From IMG/VR virus record IMGVR_UViG_3300046499_000378, positions 1 through 63,608 of that record: DNA of 63,608 nucleotides; one strand, written 5' to 3'. Within the stretch, counting starts at the first letter, position 1. Each line of letters opens with the position of its first letter. A model generated the notes under the pieces. It had not been told where the DNA came from. It worked only from the letters and a program-made list of their open reading frames with translations, and searched no databases. Source of the DNA: a virus. Below are positions 39,621 through 47,941 of the stretch, piece by piece. Position numbers and translations under genes: made by a program.

Positions 39621-41126
39621 TCAGATCGCGAACACCGCCGATACCTTCGACGTGTCGCCGGACTCTACATCTTCGGAGTGCAAGAACACAACGTCGTCCG
39701 ACTCCTGCTTGAGGATGGCATCGGGTTCACACCCAATCGCAACCGTGTAGAGGTGGCCGCCGCGCCCCTTGATGCGCTTGATCTGCGCCGCCTGAGCTTC
39801 GTAGTCGCCAGACTGGCCATCGGTCACGAGGATCACATCGGCGCGCTTCCACGGACCTTCGTTGCGCTCCATGACGTTGGCGCACTCGGTGAGGGCAGCA
39901 CCGATGGACGTACCGCCACCGGTGAAGTACGTCACCGCGTCGGCGATGGCCTTGAGGTCGATCTTGCGCGCATCGGGGAACGCGTCGACGCGCGTAACGC
40001 GGCCGTCGAAGTGCACCAGGTACACGGCTCGGTTCTGACGTGCGGCGATCTCGAGGAGGCCGAACATCACCGCCTTGGACCATTCATCGGGTGCACCCGA
40101 CATCGAGCCAGACTCGTCGACGGCGAGGATGATGGGGCCCTCGGCCTTTTTCTCCTTGCCGCGCATGTCGTACTGCAAGGCCGCCCGCTCGCCGAGTTTG
40201 CGGAACAACAGCGCCTCGGTGGTGTCGTCGGACAGCATGCCGATCTCGACGGGCAGGAGCCGGGTGATGTTGTCGCCCTGCGTGACGTCGCAGATCTCCT
40301 CGTGGCCGATCTTGGCCTTGGTCCGCTGCTTGTACACCGCGGCGGCCTTCATCCGGCCGGCCAGCGCGGCAACCCGGCGCAGCTTGGCGTTCTTGAGGAG
40401 CTCGTTACGAAGCTGCGCCGGTGGAACCGATGTACGGGAAGCGAGGCCGGTGCCATCGCCGCCGCACATACCGGCCATCGCGGAATCCATCTCGTCGATG
40501 GCCTTCTGGGCCGCGATCGCTCCACCGCGCATGGCGGACCGAATCGATGCCTGCTTGATGGCGAGGTGCTTGGTGGCAGCACCAACCGCCTGCATCGCCG
40601 ACTGGTGGGCCTTCTGGAGCGACGCCATCCGGCGCAAATGCTGTGGCGTGGTCTTGCCGGCGTCCATGAGCGACTTCACGAGCTCGAGCTCGTCGGCGAT
40701 CTTCTGGGGGTCCTCCGCGGGTGGCGTGACCTGTTCGGCGAGAACCTTGAGTGCTTCGCCGGCCGCGATCCCGCATGCCCATGCGTCGCGTTGCGCGCGT
40801 TGCTGGAGTGCGCGCCATTCGGGCAGCGCCTCGGCGGTCTCATGTAGCTTCTCGACCCATTCCGAACCGTCGGGACGGTTCTCCGGTTTCAGCTCCTTGT
40901 GGGTCACGGAGCCGTACAGCTTGGAGAACACTTCGCGGGCGAAACCGGCCCATGCGGATCCGGGATGACGTTCGAGGGCATCTCCGAACGAGCCGCCCGC
41001 GGCGGCTTCGCCAGCGGCCACGTACCGATCCCACTTCGGTACCGGGATGGTCGCATCGGCGCCGTTCTTGAGTTCGGCGACCACATCGGTTTTTTTTAAC
41101 GGGGTCTTGGGTTGCGCGTTGGTCAT
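39621..41126 (-). CDS. VWA-domain protein (ViaA/CoxE-like)
   Basis: 501 residues. The C-terminal ~165 form a von Willebrand A domain with a MIDAS: Asp337, Ser339 and Ser341 in VDESGSMSG, a Thr in GGGTS and Asp436 in VTDGQSG. The N-terminal ~330 are helical and poorly conserved. Such proteins are activated by MoxR ATPases, and one lies just upstream. The pair probably remodels a target complex; the target is unknown. Confidence 0.82.
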   Translation of the reverse strand: MTNAQPKTPLKKTDVVAELKNGADATIPVPKWDRYVAAGEAAAGGSFGDALERHPGSAWAGFAREVFSKLYGSVTHKELKPENRPDGSEWVEKLHETAEALPEWRALQQRAQRDAWACGIAAGEALKVLAEQVTPPAEDPQKIADELELVKSLMDAGKTTPQHLRRMASLQKAHQSAMQAVGAATKHLAIKQASIRSAMRGGAIAAQKAIDEMDSAMAGMCGGDGTGLASRTSVPPAQLRNELLKNAKLRRVAALAGRMKAAAVYKQRTKAKIGHEEICDVTQGDNITRLLPVEIGMLSDDTTEALLFRKLGERAALQYDMRGKEKKAEGPIILAVDESGSMSGAPDEWSKAVMFGLLEIAARQNRAVYLVHFDGRVTRVDAFPDARKIDLKAIADAVTYFTGGGTSIGAALTECANVMERNEGPWKRADVILVTDGQSGDYEAQAAQIKRIKGRGGHLYTVAIGCEPDAILKQESDDVVFLHSEDVESGDTSKVSAVFAI

Positions 41127-41162
41127 GTGGGCCTTTCGTGCCGGTAGAAACCCGGCCGGATG

Positions 41163-41192
41163 GTAATATCATCTACGGACGTACGACGTCAA
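41163..41192 (-). promoter_or_regulatory. Promoter of the VWA gene with ACACACAACG element
   Basis: TTGACG (41187-41192), an 18-base spacer and TATTAC (41163-41168). ACACACAACG (41195-41204) abuts the -35. The position is the same as in the RHH promoter. Confidence 0.65.
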
Positions 41193-41211
41193 CACGTTGT
41201 GTGTACAGATT

Positions 41212-41239
41212 CGTGGAGCTGACGGGGATCGAACCCGCC
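41212..41239 (-). other. tRNA/tmRNA 3'-end-like fragment
   Basis: The minus strand reads a T-arm (CGGG-TTCGATC-CCCG) followed by CAGCTCCACGA. This is the 3' half-arm of a tRNA or tmRNA with CCA changed to CGA. No complementary 5' acceptor strand lies nearby, and a 10-bp palindrome (GAACCGGTTC, 41240-41249) adjoins it. Possible attachment-site relic. Confidence 0.5.
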
Positions 41240-41372
41240 GAACCGGTTCTCACGCTGCGCTTGAGGGGGAGCGTAGGGGTCACCGGCGAGGCCCTCGTTT
41301 GCCTCACGCCCCAGGGGCCACGGCTTGCCCGTGGTGCGATGCCTTGGATGTCTCCGAGCATCGGTCCGGGAT
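41240..41372. other. Gap between tRNA-like fragment and MoxR gene
   Basis: 133 bases. It contains a short hairpin (CCACGG/CCGTGG near 41319-41335) and a Pro/Gly-rich-looking stretch but no gene. It may end the MoxR transcript. Confidence 0.35.
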
Positions 41373-42590
41373 TCAGAGACCGAGGGCCTTGGCGGCCTGC
41401 TCGCGCAGGGTTTTGTACTTGCGGTCGAGCTCCGCACCGATGGCGTCGATCTTCGTCTTGATGGCGGGCTTCGCGGCCTTCCCCAGCTGAGCGATCTTCT
41501 CCTGGGCCTTCTTCATCTCGCGAGTCACGCCCGTCACGCGCTGCGCGAACTCGGGGGTGTCGGTTGCCGGCAGCTCCTGCATCAACCCGGCGATCGCATC
41601 AAACGCTTCCTGGGCCTCGGCAAGCTCGGCCGACGCATACCGCGCGACCTTTTGGGAGATCACCGACTGCTGGTCGGGGAGGTCCCACAGCACATGAGCC
41701 AGGATCGGGAACACGTCGGGGGTGACCTCGGCCGCGCCCTCGAGCCATGCGGTCGCCCGGAGGATCTTGGCGGCCTTGCGCCACCGACGATCCGACACGG
41801 CGCAACCGGCACCATTCAGCTCCGCGCGGAGCTTGAACAACTCCTCGACGGTGGCAGTCGGGATCACGACCTGGGCGGCCTCGACCTGTGCCGCTGCAAG
41901 CTCGGTCAGATCGAGCGTCGTCGTGATGGTCGGCTCATCGCCGATGAGGAGCCGCTCGAACGAGTCCTGAGTCCGGGTGTACCCCGTCCAGAAGCGGAGC
42001 AAGAACCGGTCAAACAACGCGGCAAGCTCCGGGCCTTCCGGGAGCTCATTGGATGCCCCAACAAGGGTCTCGAGGGGGGTCGGCGTGCGCGCGCCGTCGT
42101 TGTCGAACGCGCGCTCGTTGAGGATAGTGAGCAGCGAGTTGAGGATGGCAGAGTTCGCCTTGAAGATCTCATCCAAGAACCCGACGTGGGCCTCTGGCAG
42201 CTTGGCCGTGGTGACGCGTCGGAACTTGTCCTCCTTCATGCCGGACAGCGACACGGCGCCGAACACCTCCTCGGGAACGGAGAACCGGGTGAGCAGCCGC
42301 TCGAAGTACTCCCCGCCTTGGATGGCCTTGCACACGGTCTGCGCCAGCGCGGATTTCCCGGTTCCGGCCGGGCCAAGGAGCAACACGTGCTCCCGGGCGA
42401 CCAGCGCGATCATCAACCCGCGGATCTCGCGCTCGCGCTCGGCGAACGTGGCGTTGAGCTCGGTCTCGATGTCGTGCAGCTTCTGGCGCGCGGTCGCGGC
42501 GATGGGATCCATCAACCTGACGGTGGCCGGAGCGGTATCGGTGGCGCGGGTCTTGGGGGCGGTGGTCTTGTTCGGCGTCATGGTCGGCAT
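41373..42590 (-). CDS. MoxR-family AAA+ ATPase
   Basis: 405 residues. Walker A GPAGTGKS is at 73-80 and Walker B FLDE at 138-141. Sensor-type helices and RFLLRFWTGY follow. The C-terminal half is helical. MoxR proteins work with VWA proteins to activate or assemble complexes, as in bacterial RavA/ViaA. The start has the GACCGACC leader and a promoter of its own. Confidence 0.88.
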   Translation of the reverse strand: MPTMTPNKTTAPKTRATDTAPATVRLMDPIAATARQKLHDIETELNATFAEREREIRGLMIALVAREHVLLLGPAGTGKSALAQTVCKAIQGGEYFERLLTRFSVPEEVFGAVSLSGMKEDKFRRVTTAKLPEAHVGFLDEIFKANSAILNSLLTILNERAFDNDGARTPTPLETLVGASNELPEGPELAALFDRFLLRFWTGYTRTQDSFERLLIGDEPTITTTLDLTELAAAQVEAAQVVIPTATVEELFKLRAELNGAGCAVSDRRWRKAAKILRATAWLEGAAEVTPDVFPILAHVLWDLPDQQSVISQKVARYASAELAEAQEAFDAIAGLMQELPATDTPEFAQRVTGVTREMKKAQEKIAQLGKAAKPAIKTKIDAIGAELDRKYKTLREQAAKALGL

Positions 42591-42631
42591 GGTCGGTCGT
42601 CTTTCCGTTGATGTACGTGCGTTGGATGTAC

Positions 42632-42661
42632 GTTGTAGACCGGGCGATCGCGATCGGTCAA
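42632..42661 (-). promoter_or_regulatory. Promoter of the MoxR gene
   Basis: TTGACC (42656-42661), an 18-base spacer containing GATCGCGATC, and TACAAC (42632-42637). Downstream are related words (ACAACGTACATCCAACG) near +1. On the plus strand a CCCGGGTTCGGG stem with seven T lies immediately next to it. Confidence 0.6.
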
Positions 42662-42679
42662 GCCCGGGTTCGGGTTTTT

Positions 42680-43636
42680 TTACGCAGCCGCCGCGGCATC
42701 CTCGGAGCCAAGCACCGAATCCCGGAACGAATTCCGAGCCTCGGTGATGACCTGGCGCAGCCCCGCGACTTGGTCACCGAGGATGTCGGCATACAGTCCG
42801 GCCTGGCCGTCGAGATCGTGGAACCGCTTGATACGGGCGTTGATGGATCGCGCCGTGAGTTCGTCGCCCTTGGACGACGCGAATGCCTTGCACTCTTCGA
42901 CGAGCACACAGACCTTGTCAAGAAACGCAGCGCGAGCATCGCGCCGTGACTGCACGAGGTTCGCGTCGTTGGTCGCGATGGACCATGCCGCGATCTCGAC
43001 CTTCGCGTGGTCAGCCATGAACTGCTTGAGATCGCCGAGGCGTGCGAGGTTCGCGGCCGGCACGAAGTACACCCCGGGACGGAGCGACAACCCACCGAGG
43101 AGCTGGATGGCCTTCATTAGGGCCTCGGAGCATTCCTGCGTGCGGATGTTACCAAGGATGTCGTGGTACTCGGCCACCATGTCGGCGATCACCGCATCGC
43201 GGGCGTCGTCTTGATCCACGTCCGAGGCCGTGACAGTCTGTGGAATCGGGGCGTGCTGGTTGCGATCGACCATGACGCGGGCCTCTTCCAGGTACCGAAC
43301 CCGGCCGTCTTCGCCGAACCCCGATGCGACGTCGCGGCGCATCAGCACAGCGTAGACCGCATGGGTGTTCTTCTCCTTGAGCTGGATCTTGGCAGGCTGC
43401 ACGTCCTTGCCTTGCCGACGCGACGCCACCCCGGCCGCCATGTTGAGGCACGCCTCGGCCTTGGGGTCGCGCCCGACCGCCTCGCCGAGCCCCATGCGCT
43501 CGAACTCCGAGCGAAACGTGGACCGCGGGATCCGCACGTCGCTGATGCCGCTCCAGTACACGAGCGCCCCGAGGGGCTTGGTGCCGGTGGCGAGATGGGA
43601 CTTGAGGTCAGAGAGATTGTTGATGCTGGGGGTCAT
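42680..43636 (-). CDS. Hypothetical protein upstream of MoxR-VWA
   Basis: 318 residues, mixed alpha/beta, with a helical second half (VEIAAWSIATNDANLVQSRRDARAAF). The start carries the GACCGACC leader. It is the gene directly before the MoxR promoter. It may be a partner or substrate of the MoxR-VWA pair. No family is recognised with confidence. Confidence 0.6.
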   Translation of the reverse strand: MTPSINNLSDLKSHLATGTKPLGALVYWSGISDVRIPRSTFRSEFERMGLGEAVGRDPKAEACLNMAAGVASRRQGKDVQPAKIQLKEKNTHAVYAVLMRRDVASGFGEDGRVRYLEEARVMVDRNQHAPIPQTVTASDVDQDDARDAVIADMVAEYHDILGNIRTQECSEALMKAIQLLGGLSLRPGVYFVPAANLARLGDLKQFMADHAKVEIAAWSIATNDANLVQSRRDARAAFLDKVCVLVEECKAFASSKGDELTARSINARIKRFHDLDGQAGLYADILGDQVAGLRQVITEARNSFRDSVLGSEDAAAAA

Positions 43637-43650
43637 GGTCGGTCGTCCTT

Positions 43651-43845
43651 TCAGTACGTGATGTCGGGATTGATGTTCATCGCGCGATCCCACGCCGCCT
43701 CGTCGATCCCGTCCTCGTTGTCATCGAGCCGGAAGCGCGGCTTGCGGGTTCCGCGGGCCGTCAGTGCGAGGCTCGGGCCGGTACGCTTCGCGCCGCATTT
43801 CATACACGTGCCGTCGGTGATGTTGTGTTGGCCGGGTTTACACAT
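43651..43845 (-). CDS. Small zinc-knuckle-like protein
   Basis: 64 residues. Cys2, a TCMKCG pair and a basic middle suggest a tiny zinc-binding protein. The acidic C-terminus reads DDNEDGIDEAAWDRA. No family is recognised. Confidence 0.5.
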   Translation of the reverse strand: MCKPGQHNITDGTCMKCGAKRTGPSLALTARGTRKPRFRLDDNEDGIDEAAWDRAMNINPDITY

Positions 43846-43851
43846 GGGCGA

Positions 43852-44214
43852 TTATCCGTTCTCGATGCAGGTTGCGACGTCGGCGAGCGCGGCTACGAGC
43901 TCGACCATCCGCCGCGCTGACCACGTGTTCATGGGCTCGGTCTTGTGCACCGTGACGGTCGCGACGAACCCGGCCACCGTGACGCCCTTGGTCGACATGT
44001 AGACGGTCAGCGATGCGACCGCGCGGGCCGTGTCGCCGCGGCTCGCGCACGTGAGCGCGAAGTCCACGCGGGCGTTTCCCATGTTGCCCAGCGTCGTGGC
44101 GAACTGGTCGGGGATGGTGATCATCACCGCTCCGGTGGGCAGGAGCATGGTGGCCAGCATGGCGGTGATCGCGGTGATGGCTTCGATGGTGCGTTCGGGG
44201 GTCATGGGGGTCAT
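43852..44214 (-). CDS. Hypothetical protein
   Basis: 120 residues from MTPMTPERT, mostly Ala/Thr/Val, with moderate hydrophobic stretches (AITAMLATMLLPTGAVMITIP). There is a GACC-type leader. It could be peripheral-membrane or part of a small complex. Not recognised. Confidence 0.5.
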   Translation of the reverse strand: MTPMTPERTIEAITAITAMLATMLLPTGAVMITIPDQFATTLGNMGNARVDFALTCASRGDTARAVASLTVYMSTKGVTVAGFVATVTVHKTEPMNTWSARRMVELVAALADVATCIENG

Positions 44215-44260
44215 GGTCGGTCCTCGGTGGTTGGCGGTGGTGGTTGGCGGTGGTGTGGGG

Positions 44261-44593
44261 TTAGTCGCGGGCCCACTCGTCGGGATCGAGTTCGGCGACC
44301 CACGGCGTCGTGGTGTCCAGCTTCGGCTTCCCGTAGACCTCGTCCGCAGCGCAGCGCTCGCAGCACGAGGCGATGTGACGTCCCAAGCCACACCGTTCGT
44401 CGCCGTTGCATTCCTGCGCGAATTCCTTGAGCTCCGCGGCGGTGTACACACGCTTGCACACCGAGCACGCCGGCCTGGCGCCGGCCGCCGCGTGGACGAA
44501 GGGGCAGGCTACCGGGGCCAGCACCGGGGCGATGGTGCGGGGAGCGGCAACGATGATCCGGCGTCGGGGCCGGCCGTTTGCGTTCGTGTCCAT
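44261..44593 (-). CDS. Small Cys-rich protein, first gene of the early block
   Basis: 110 residues from MDTNANGRP. Two Cys pairs (CSVCKR near residue 44, CERCAADE near residue 80) and other Cys suggest a zinc-ribbon or knuckle protein. The ATG lies seven bases after a TACACA -10, so the message is predicted to be leaderless. It may be an early regulator or a transcription-modifying protein; not known. Confidence 0.6.
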   Translation of the reverse strand: MDTNANGRPRRRIIVAAPRTIAPVLAPVACPFVHAAAGARPACSVCKRVYTAAELKEFAQECNGDERCGLGRHIASCCERCAADEVYGKPKLDTTTPWVAELDPDEWARD

Positions 44594-44599
44594 GCATCG

Positions 44600-44628
44600 T
44601 GTGTACAACGTACATCCGTCCTCAACAA
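44600..44628 (-). promoter_or_regulatory. Early promoter with leaderless spacing
   Basis: TTGTTG (44623-44628), a 17-base spacer and TACACA (44600-44605), then CGATGC and ATG. The same arrangement (TACAAC, CGACGC, ATG) is found at the plus-strand gene. The spacer contains GTACGTTGTACAC, a near-palindrome. Confidence 0.6.
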
Positions 44629-45178
44629 GCCGTTCTTGAAACTATTCCACAACCACCCTTGCCGCCAGCAATTCCCCGATCCGCCCGATCCAGGACATGG
44701 CATGCCCCTTTGTCACCGCCCATGGGGTTGGGACGTTGACCCGGATGGCTTATCCATCACCCGGTTATGGATCCCCATGTACCGATGGGGAACGGCCGAC
44801 GGGAGGCCCCGTCGGACTGCACCGCGATTCAGCCCGCCGTAGGGGTTGGACGGTCCGCGATGGACTGCCCCGAGGTCGGCGTACGACAAGCCGACGAGCT
44901 GTAGCGCGTATGTCGCCCCGATGCACGAGTCCAGGGGCGTGCCAGCCCCCCTCGCCAAGAAATGACCACGTGGAGGCGCCGGTCAACCAGACCGGAACGG
45001 GTGACGCTGGGGACGTCGACTGATGCCTCGGCTCGATGCACGTCGCCGCCGGATGGTTCCGGTTGCAGACGGGTCGCTATGAACAGGCATGCGCTCATTG
45101 GCGGGAGCATCGGCGAGCGTAAGTGCCTGTTTACCCTCGTGTCAATGGTACATTCGCAACTTCATTGCCCGATAAGCA

Positions 45179-45208
45179 GAACGCCACATCGGGACTGATG
45201 TGGCGTTC
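45179..45208. promoter_or_regulatory. Perfect 12-bp inverted repeat
   Basis: GAACGCCACATC (45179-45190) and GATGTGGCGTTC (45197-45208) form a perfect 12-bp stem with a six-base loop, the strongest hairpin in this gap. No U tract is present on either strand. Candidate operator or structured RNA element. Confidence 0.6.
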
Positions 45209-45285
45209 GGTGGTCGACTCCCGCCAAGAAGCGACCTGACTACTCGACTGTGCGCACGATGGCCGGACAAGTCAATCCGTCTCGG

Positions 45286-45325
45286 CCGAAAACCATCAAG
45301 CCCCGCCAGAGAATCCGCCGGGGCT
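45286..45325 (-). terminator. Hairpin after the endolysin gene
   Basis: On the minus strand AGCCCCG and CGGGGCT (45299-45325) form a 7-bp stem, followed by TGATGGTTTT. It lies about 80 bases after the amidase stop. It is a plausible, somewhat weak, end for the late transcript. Confidence 0.45.
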
Positions 45326-45407
45326 CGAGGGCCGTGGCTGCCGACCGACCAGGGTTTACAGCCGCGACATCGCAACCATGCCTGCCTCACCTGCCAACGT
45401 CAAGCGG

Positions 45408-46304
45408 TCAGTATCGAATCCCGATGCGCGACGCGTCCCACGACTCGGGAATCGGTGAGCCATCGTCGAGCCGGAACCCGGGGCCGCCGTCGGTGAGCGC
45501 GAGCTCGGCCATCATCGGGATGGCAACGCCCTTCCAGATCGCCGAGCCCGGGTCGTTCTTGCGATCGGCGCTCGACTGACGATGCGCAACCAGCGCGTGG
45601 AGCCGGCCGCCGTGATGCGCGATCTCGGAGTTGATCCACCGGATGGCGTCGGTGAGCGCGGCGAGCTGGTCGGCGGTGGGCAGCATCTCGACCTCGCGGA
45701 TCGGCGTCGTCGGGTCGTCCCACACGGTCTTCGGATCACCCTCGATACCGGCGAACAGCCCATCGACTTCGATCGAGATGGTCTGCGCGTTCCATCCGTT
45801 GGCCGCCGCTACCACGGTATCGAGCGAGTGCAGCCACACGATCTTGCCGGATCGCGTGATGCCGAGGTGCGCTCCCACGGTGTCCCATCGCTCCACACGT
45901 TCGCCGAGCACGCAGGCGGTCTGGTGCAGACAGATCCCCGTGGTCTTCTCCCATGGCCGCGTGTAGACCTTCCATTCGCGCTTGGGGCCGTGAGCTTGCG
46001 CGGCGAAAGCCCGGCGATCGATCAGGCCGGCCGGCAGCTCGAGGATCGCCGCGATCGGTCGCGTGTTCCGCGTCGACAGCAACGGCTTGATCTCTTCGTG
46101 CTCGACGGCCGCGGCCGGCTTTCCAGGGATCGACAACACGCCCGGCGACGTCTTCGGCTGGAAAAACGAGAGCAGCTCGAGGATCCATCGCAGCTTCGAG
46201 ATGACCTCGTCATCACGTGTCGAGGGGGTCAAAGCTACGAAGGTCGACACGAGACCCCAAAGCGCGATCAGCACGGCGGTAATGTTCGGCAGGGTGATTG
46301 ACAT
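45408..46304 (-). CDS. Endolysin: N-acetylmuramoyl-L-alanine amidase with N-terminal anchor
   Basis: 298 residues. A hydrophobic stretch at ~8-26 looks like a signal-anchor. An Amidase_2 domain starts near residue 110 with zinc His127 (LHQTA), the catalytic-like Glu179 (IEVDG) and His241 with DPG (252 region). It cuts peptidoglycan at the stem peptide. Signal-arrest release is a plausible lysis mode. It is the last gene of the late operon. Confidence 0.88.
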   Translation of the reverse strand: MSITLPNITAVLIALWGLVSTFVALTPSTRDDEVISKLRWILELLSFFQPKTSPGVLSIPGKPAAAVEHEEIKPLLSTRNTRPIAAILELPAGLIDRRAFAAQAHGPKREWKVYTRPWEKTTGICLHQTACVLGERVERWDTVGAHLGITRSGKIVWLHSLDTVVAAANGWNAQTISIEVDGLFAGIEGDPKTVWDDPTTPIREVEMLPTADQLAALTDAIRWINSEIAHHGGRLHALVAHRQSSADRKNDPGSAIWKGVAIPMMAELALTDGGPGFRLDDGSPIPESWDASRIGIRY

Positions 46305-46317
46305 ATCGCGGAGACTA

Positions 46318-47928
46318 CTACAGCAACCGGAATCCCACTACTCGACATTTCAGTTGTGCGCCAGCATTCGTGACTTGCGTCAACAAACCATTGGGCAGGA
46401 CGATGATTATCCCGGTGGCGTCCCGAGTCTCGATTTTGAAACTAAGTGTTCCTGCACTCGACACCAGGAATCCCGACGACAGGAATGCACGTAGGCTTTG
46501 GTAAGCCTCCTGGATAAGGGGGTTGAGTAGGATGTTGCCATACGTTCGCGCATCCGCGGCGATCGCCGCGCCCTCCGGTGTCGGCGTAACGAGGAGGAGG
46601 CCGTTCACGCCGCCCGCGGTCTGGGATGGCGTCTTGGTCTTCATGCCGAACTGGAGGTCGACTTGGTTGACCAAGTTGATCGGCAGCAATTGGGCCGTGG
46701 TCACAGTCGCGACCTGTACGGCCCCCAGCGTAGATGGATCGACAACGTGCGTAGTCTGGGGGCTTTCGATTGAAGCCTGGCCATCGGCTGAGATCGTGAT
46801 CGGCTCCCAGCTGGTACCGCTGGTAGACCGCAAGAGGACGGCAACGCACACCGCCGTGCCGATCGCGATGTTGGTTCCACCGAACGGCGCGACGCAGCCG
46901 AGCGCGATGCTGTTACGGCCGTCGAGCCTTGGCGCAGTAGCCGAGATCAAGACCACGCAGTTGGACACGATCGGCTCGTCGGGGTCGTTGCGCGCGGCCT
47001 GGAGTGCATTGCCGCATTGACCACCGATCGGCGACGGCGCCAGGTATACGTAGTGCCAGACCCCCAAGGTCGGCGAGGCGCCGCCGGCCACCAGCGCATT
47101 GAGGCTTGTCTCCGCATCGACGGTGTGGGCATGGAGCATCACGCCATCGACGATCGCGGTGAGATCAAAGGTCCCGAAGTTGTTGGTAGGCGACGTGATC
47201 GAGCTCCTGGCCGCGAAGCGCCGTGAAAGCACACGCGTGACACCATGGCTGCTGCCATCCTCTTCGTTCTCGGTGCGGTCGAACGCGACCTGACTCGAGG
47301 CGCGGAGGTCGACAACCAATCCAGTAACCGGAAGCGTCGTGCCAGTCGTCGGGATCACGAATCCGTAGAGCGGAACCCATCCGGCAGTCGGCGCAGGGAT
47401 TGCCGAGCCGGTTCCGGTGATCACCTGAAACACCAGGCGCTTGAGCTTGCGCTTGAGAACGCTCTGCGGTGCATAGGTCCGAGTCACCGGCACGGTGAGG
47501 ATGTCTCGGACCTCGTTGACGTCGGTGTTCTCGATCCGGCACTGCAATAGGTGCCAGAGGTTATCCGCCGCCGGCAGCGCGACTGCCGTGGTGACAAGGT
47601 TGAGGCCAACGCGATAGGTCGAGTCGTCCACCCCCGGAGCTTCCAGCCCAAAATTGGCCGCCACGACTCCGACATTGATCGTGAGCTGGCGAGGCCCTGC
47701 GGTGATTGACCCGATGTCCAATCCCCACACGCGAGTCCGTGAGGTCATCTTGAACAAGTCGAAGTCGTTCGCGCCGATCCCTTGGCTCCCCAAGAACGTC
47801 GGCGACCCGAACAGCGCGCGCATGGCCTCGGCAACCGAGCGACCGAACAAGGTATCCCGGAGCTGCTCATCGGCCGCAAGCGCGCGCTCAAGGGCGTTGG
47901 TGAACGTCGTGTCGAATGATGTGCTCAT
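46318..47928 (-). CDS. Putative baseplate or tail fiber protein
   Basis: 536 residues, beta-rich with repeated Val/Ala/Thr/Gly. The N-terminus is helical (LERALAADEQLRDTLFG). It follows the wedge genes and precedes the endolysin, the usual place for fiber proteins. Host recognition is inferred from position and composition. Confidence 0.65.
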   Translation of the reverse strand: MSTSFDTTFTNALERALAADEQLRDTLFGRSVAEAMRALFGSPTFLGSQGIGANDFDLFKMTSRTRVWGLDIGSITAGPRQLTINVGVVAANFGLEAPGVDDSTYRVGLNLVTTAVALPAADNLWHLLQCRIENTDVNEVRDILTVPVTRTYAPQSVLKRKLKRLVFQVITGTGSAIPAPTAGWVPLYGFVIPTTGTTLPVTGLVVDLRASSQVAFDRTENEEDGSSHGVTRVLSRRFAARSSITSPTNNFGTFDLTAIVDGVMLHAHTVDAETSLNALVAGGASPTLGVWHYVYLAPSPIGGQCGNALQAARNDPDEPIVSNCVVLISATAPRLDGRNSIALGCVAPFGGTNIAIGTAVCVAVLLRSTSGTSWEPITISADGQASIESPQTTHVVDPSTLGAVQVATVTTAQLLPINLVNQVDLQFGMKTKTPSQTAGGVNGLLLVTPTPEGAAIAADARTYGNILLNPLIQEAYQSLRAFLSSGFLVSSAGTLSFKIETRDATGIIIVLPNGLLTQVTNAGAQLKCRVVGFRLL

Positions 47929-47941
47929 GGACGGGGGTCTT

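Larger units (their letters stand above)
44630..45407. other. Non-coding regulatory hub with many hairpins
   Basis: 778 bases between the early block and the endolysin gene. No frame with ribosome site or good codon use was accepted. Inverted repeats: TCCCCAT/ATGGGGA (44772-44791), CCGACGGG/CCCGTCGG (44796-44815), GTCGGC/GCCGAC (about 44875-44895), CCGGTC/GACCGG (about 44979-44995), a 12-bp stem (45179-45208) and a 7-bp stem (45299-45325). It could hold a small RNA, an origin, or both. Confidence 0.6.

Noticed and set aside
41212-41310. Complete class II tRNA upstream of the T-arm fragment
   Set aside because: No 5' strand complementary to CAGCTCC and no consistent anticodon arm could be found within 200 bases.
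44697-45023. Plus- and minus-strand frames in the non-coding hub (including 44713-44958 and 44829-45110 minus)
   Set aside because: No ribosome sites, Arg/Pro/Gly-rich, and interrupted by strong inverted repeats.
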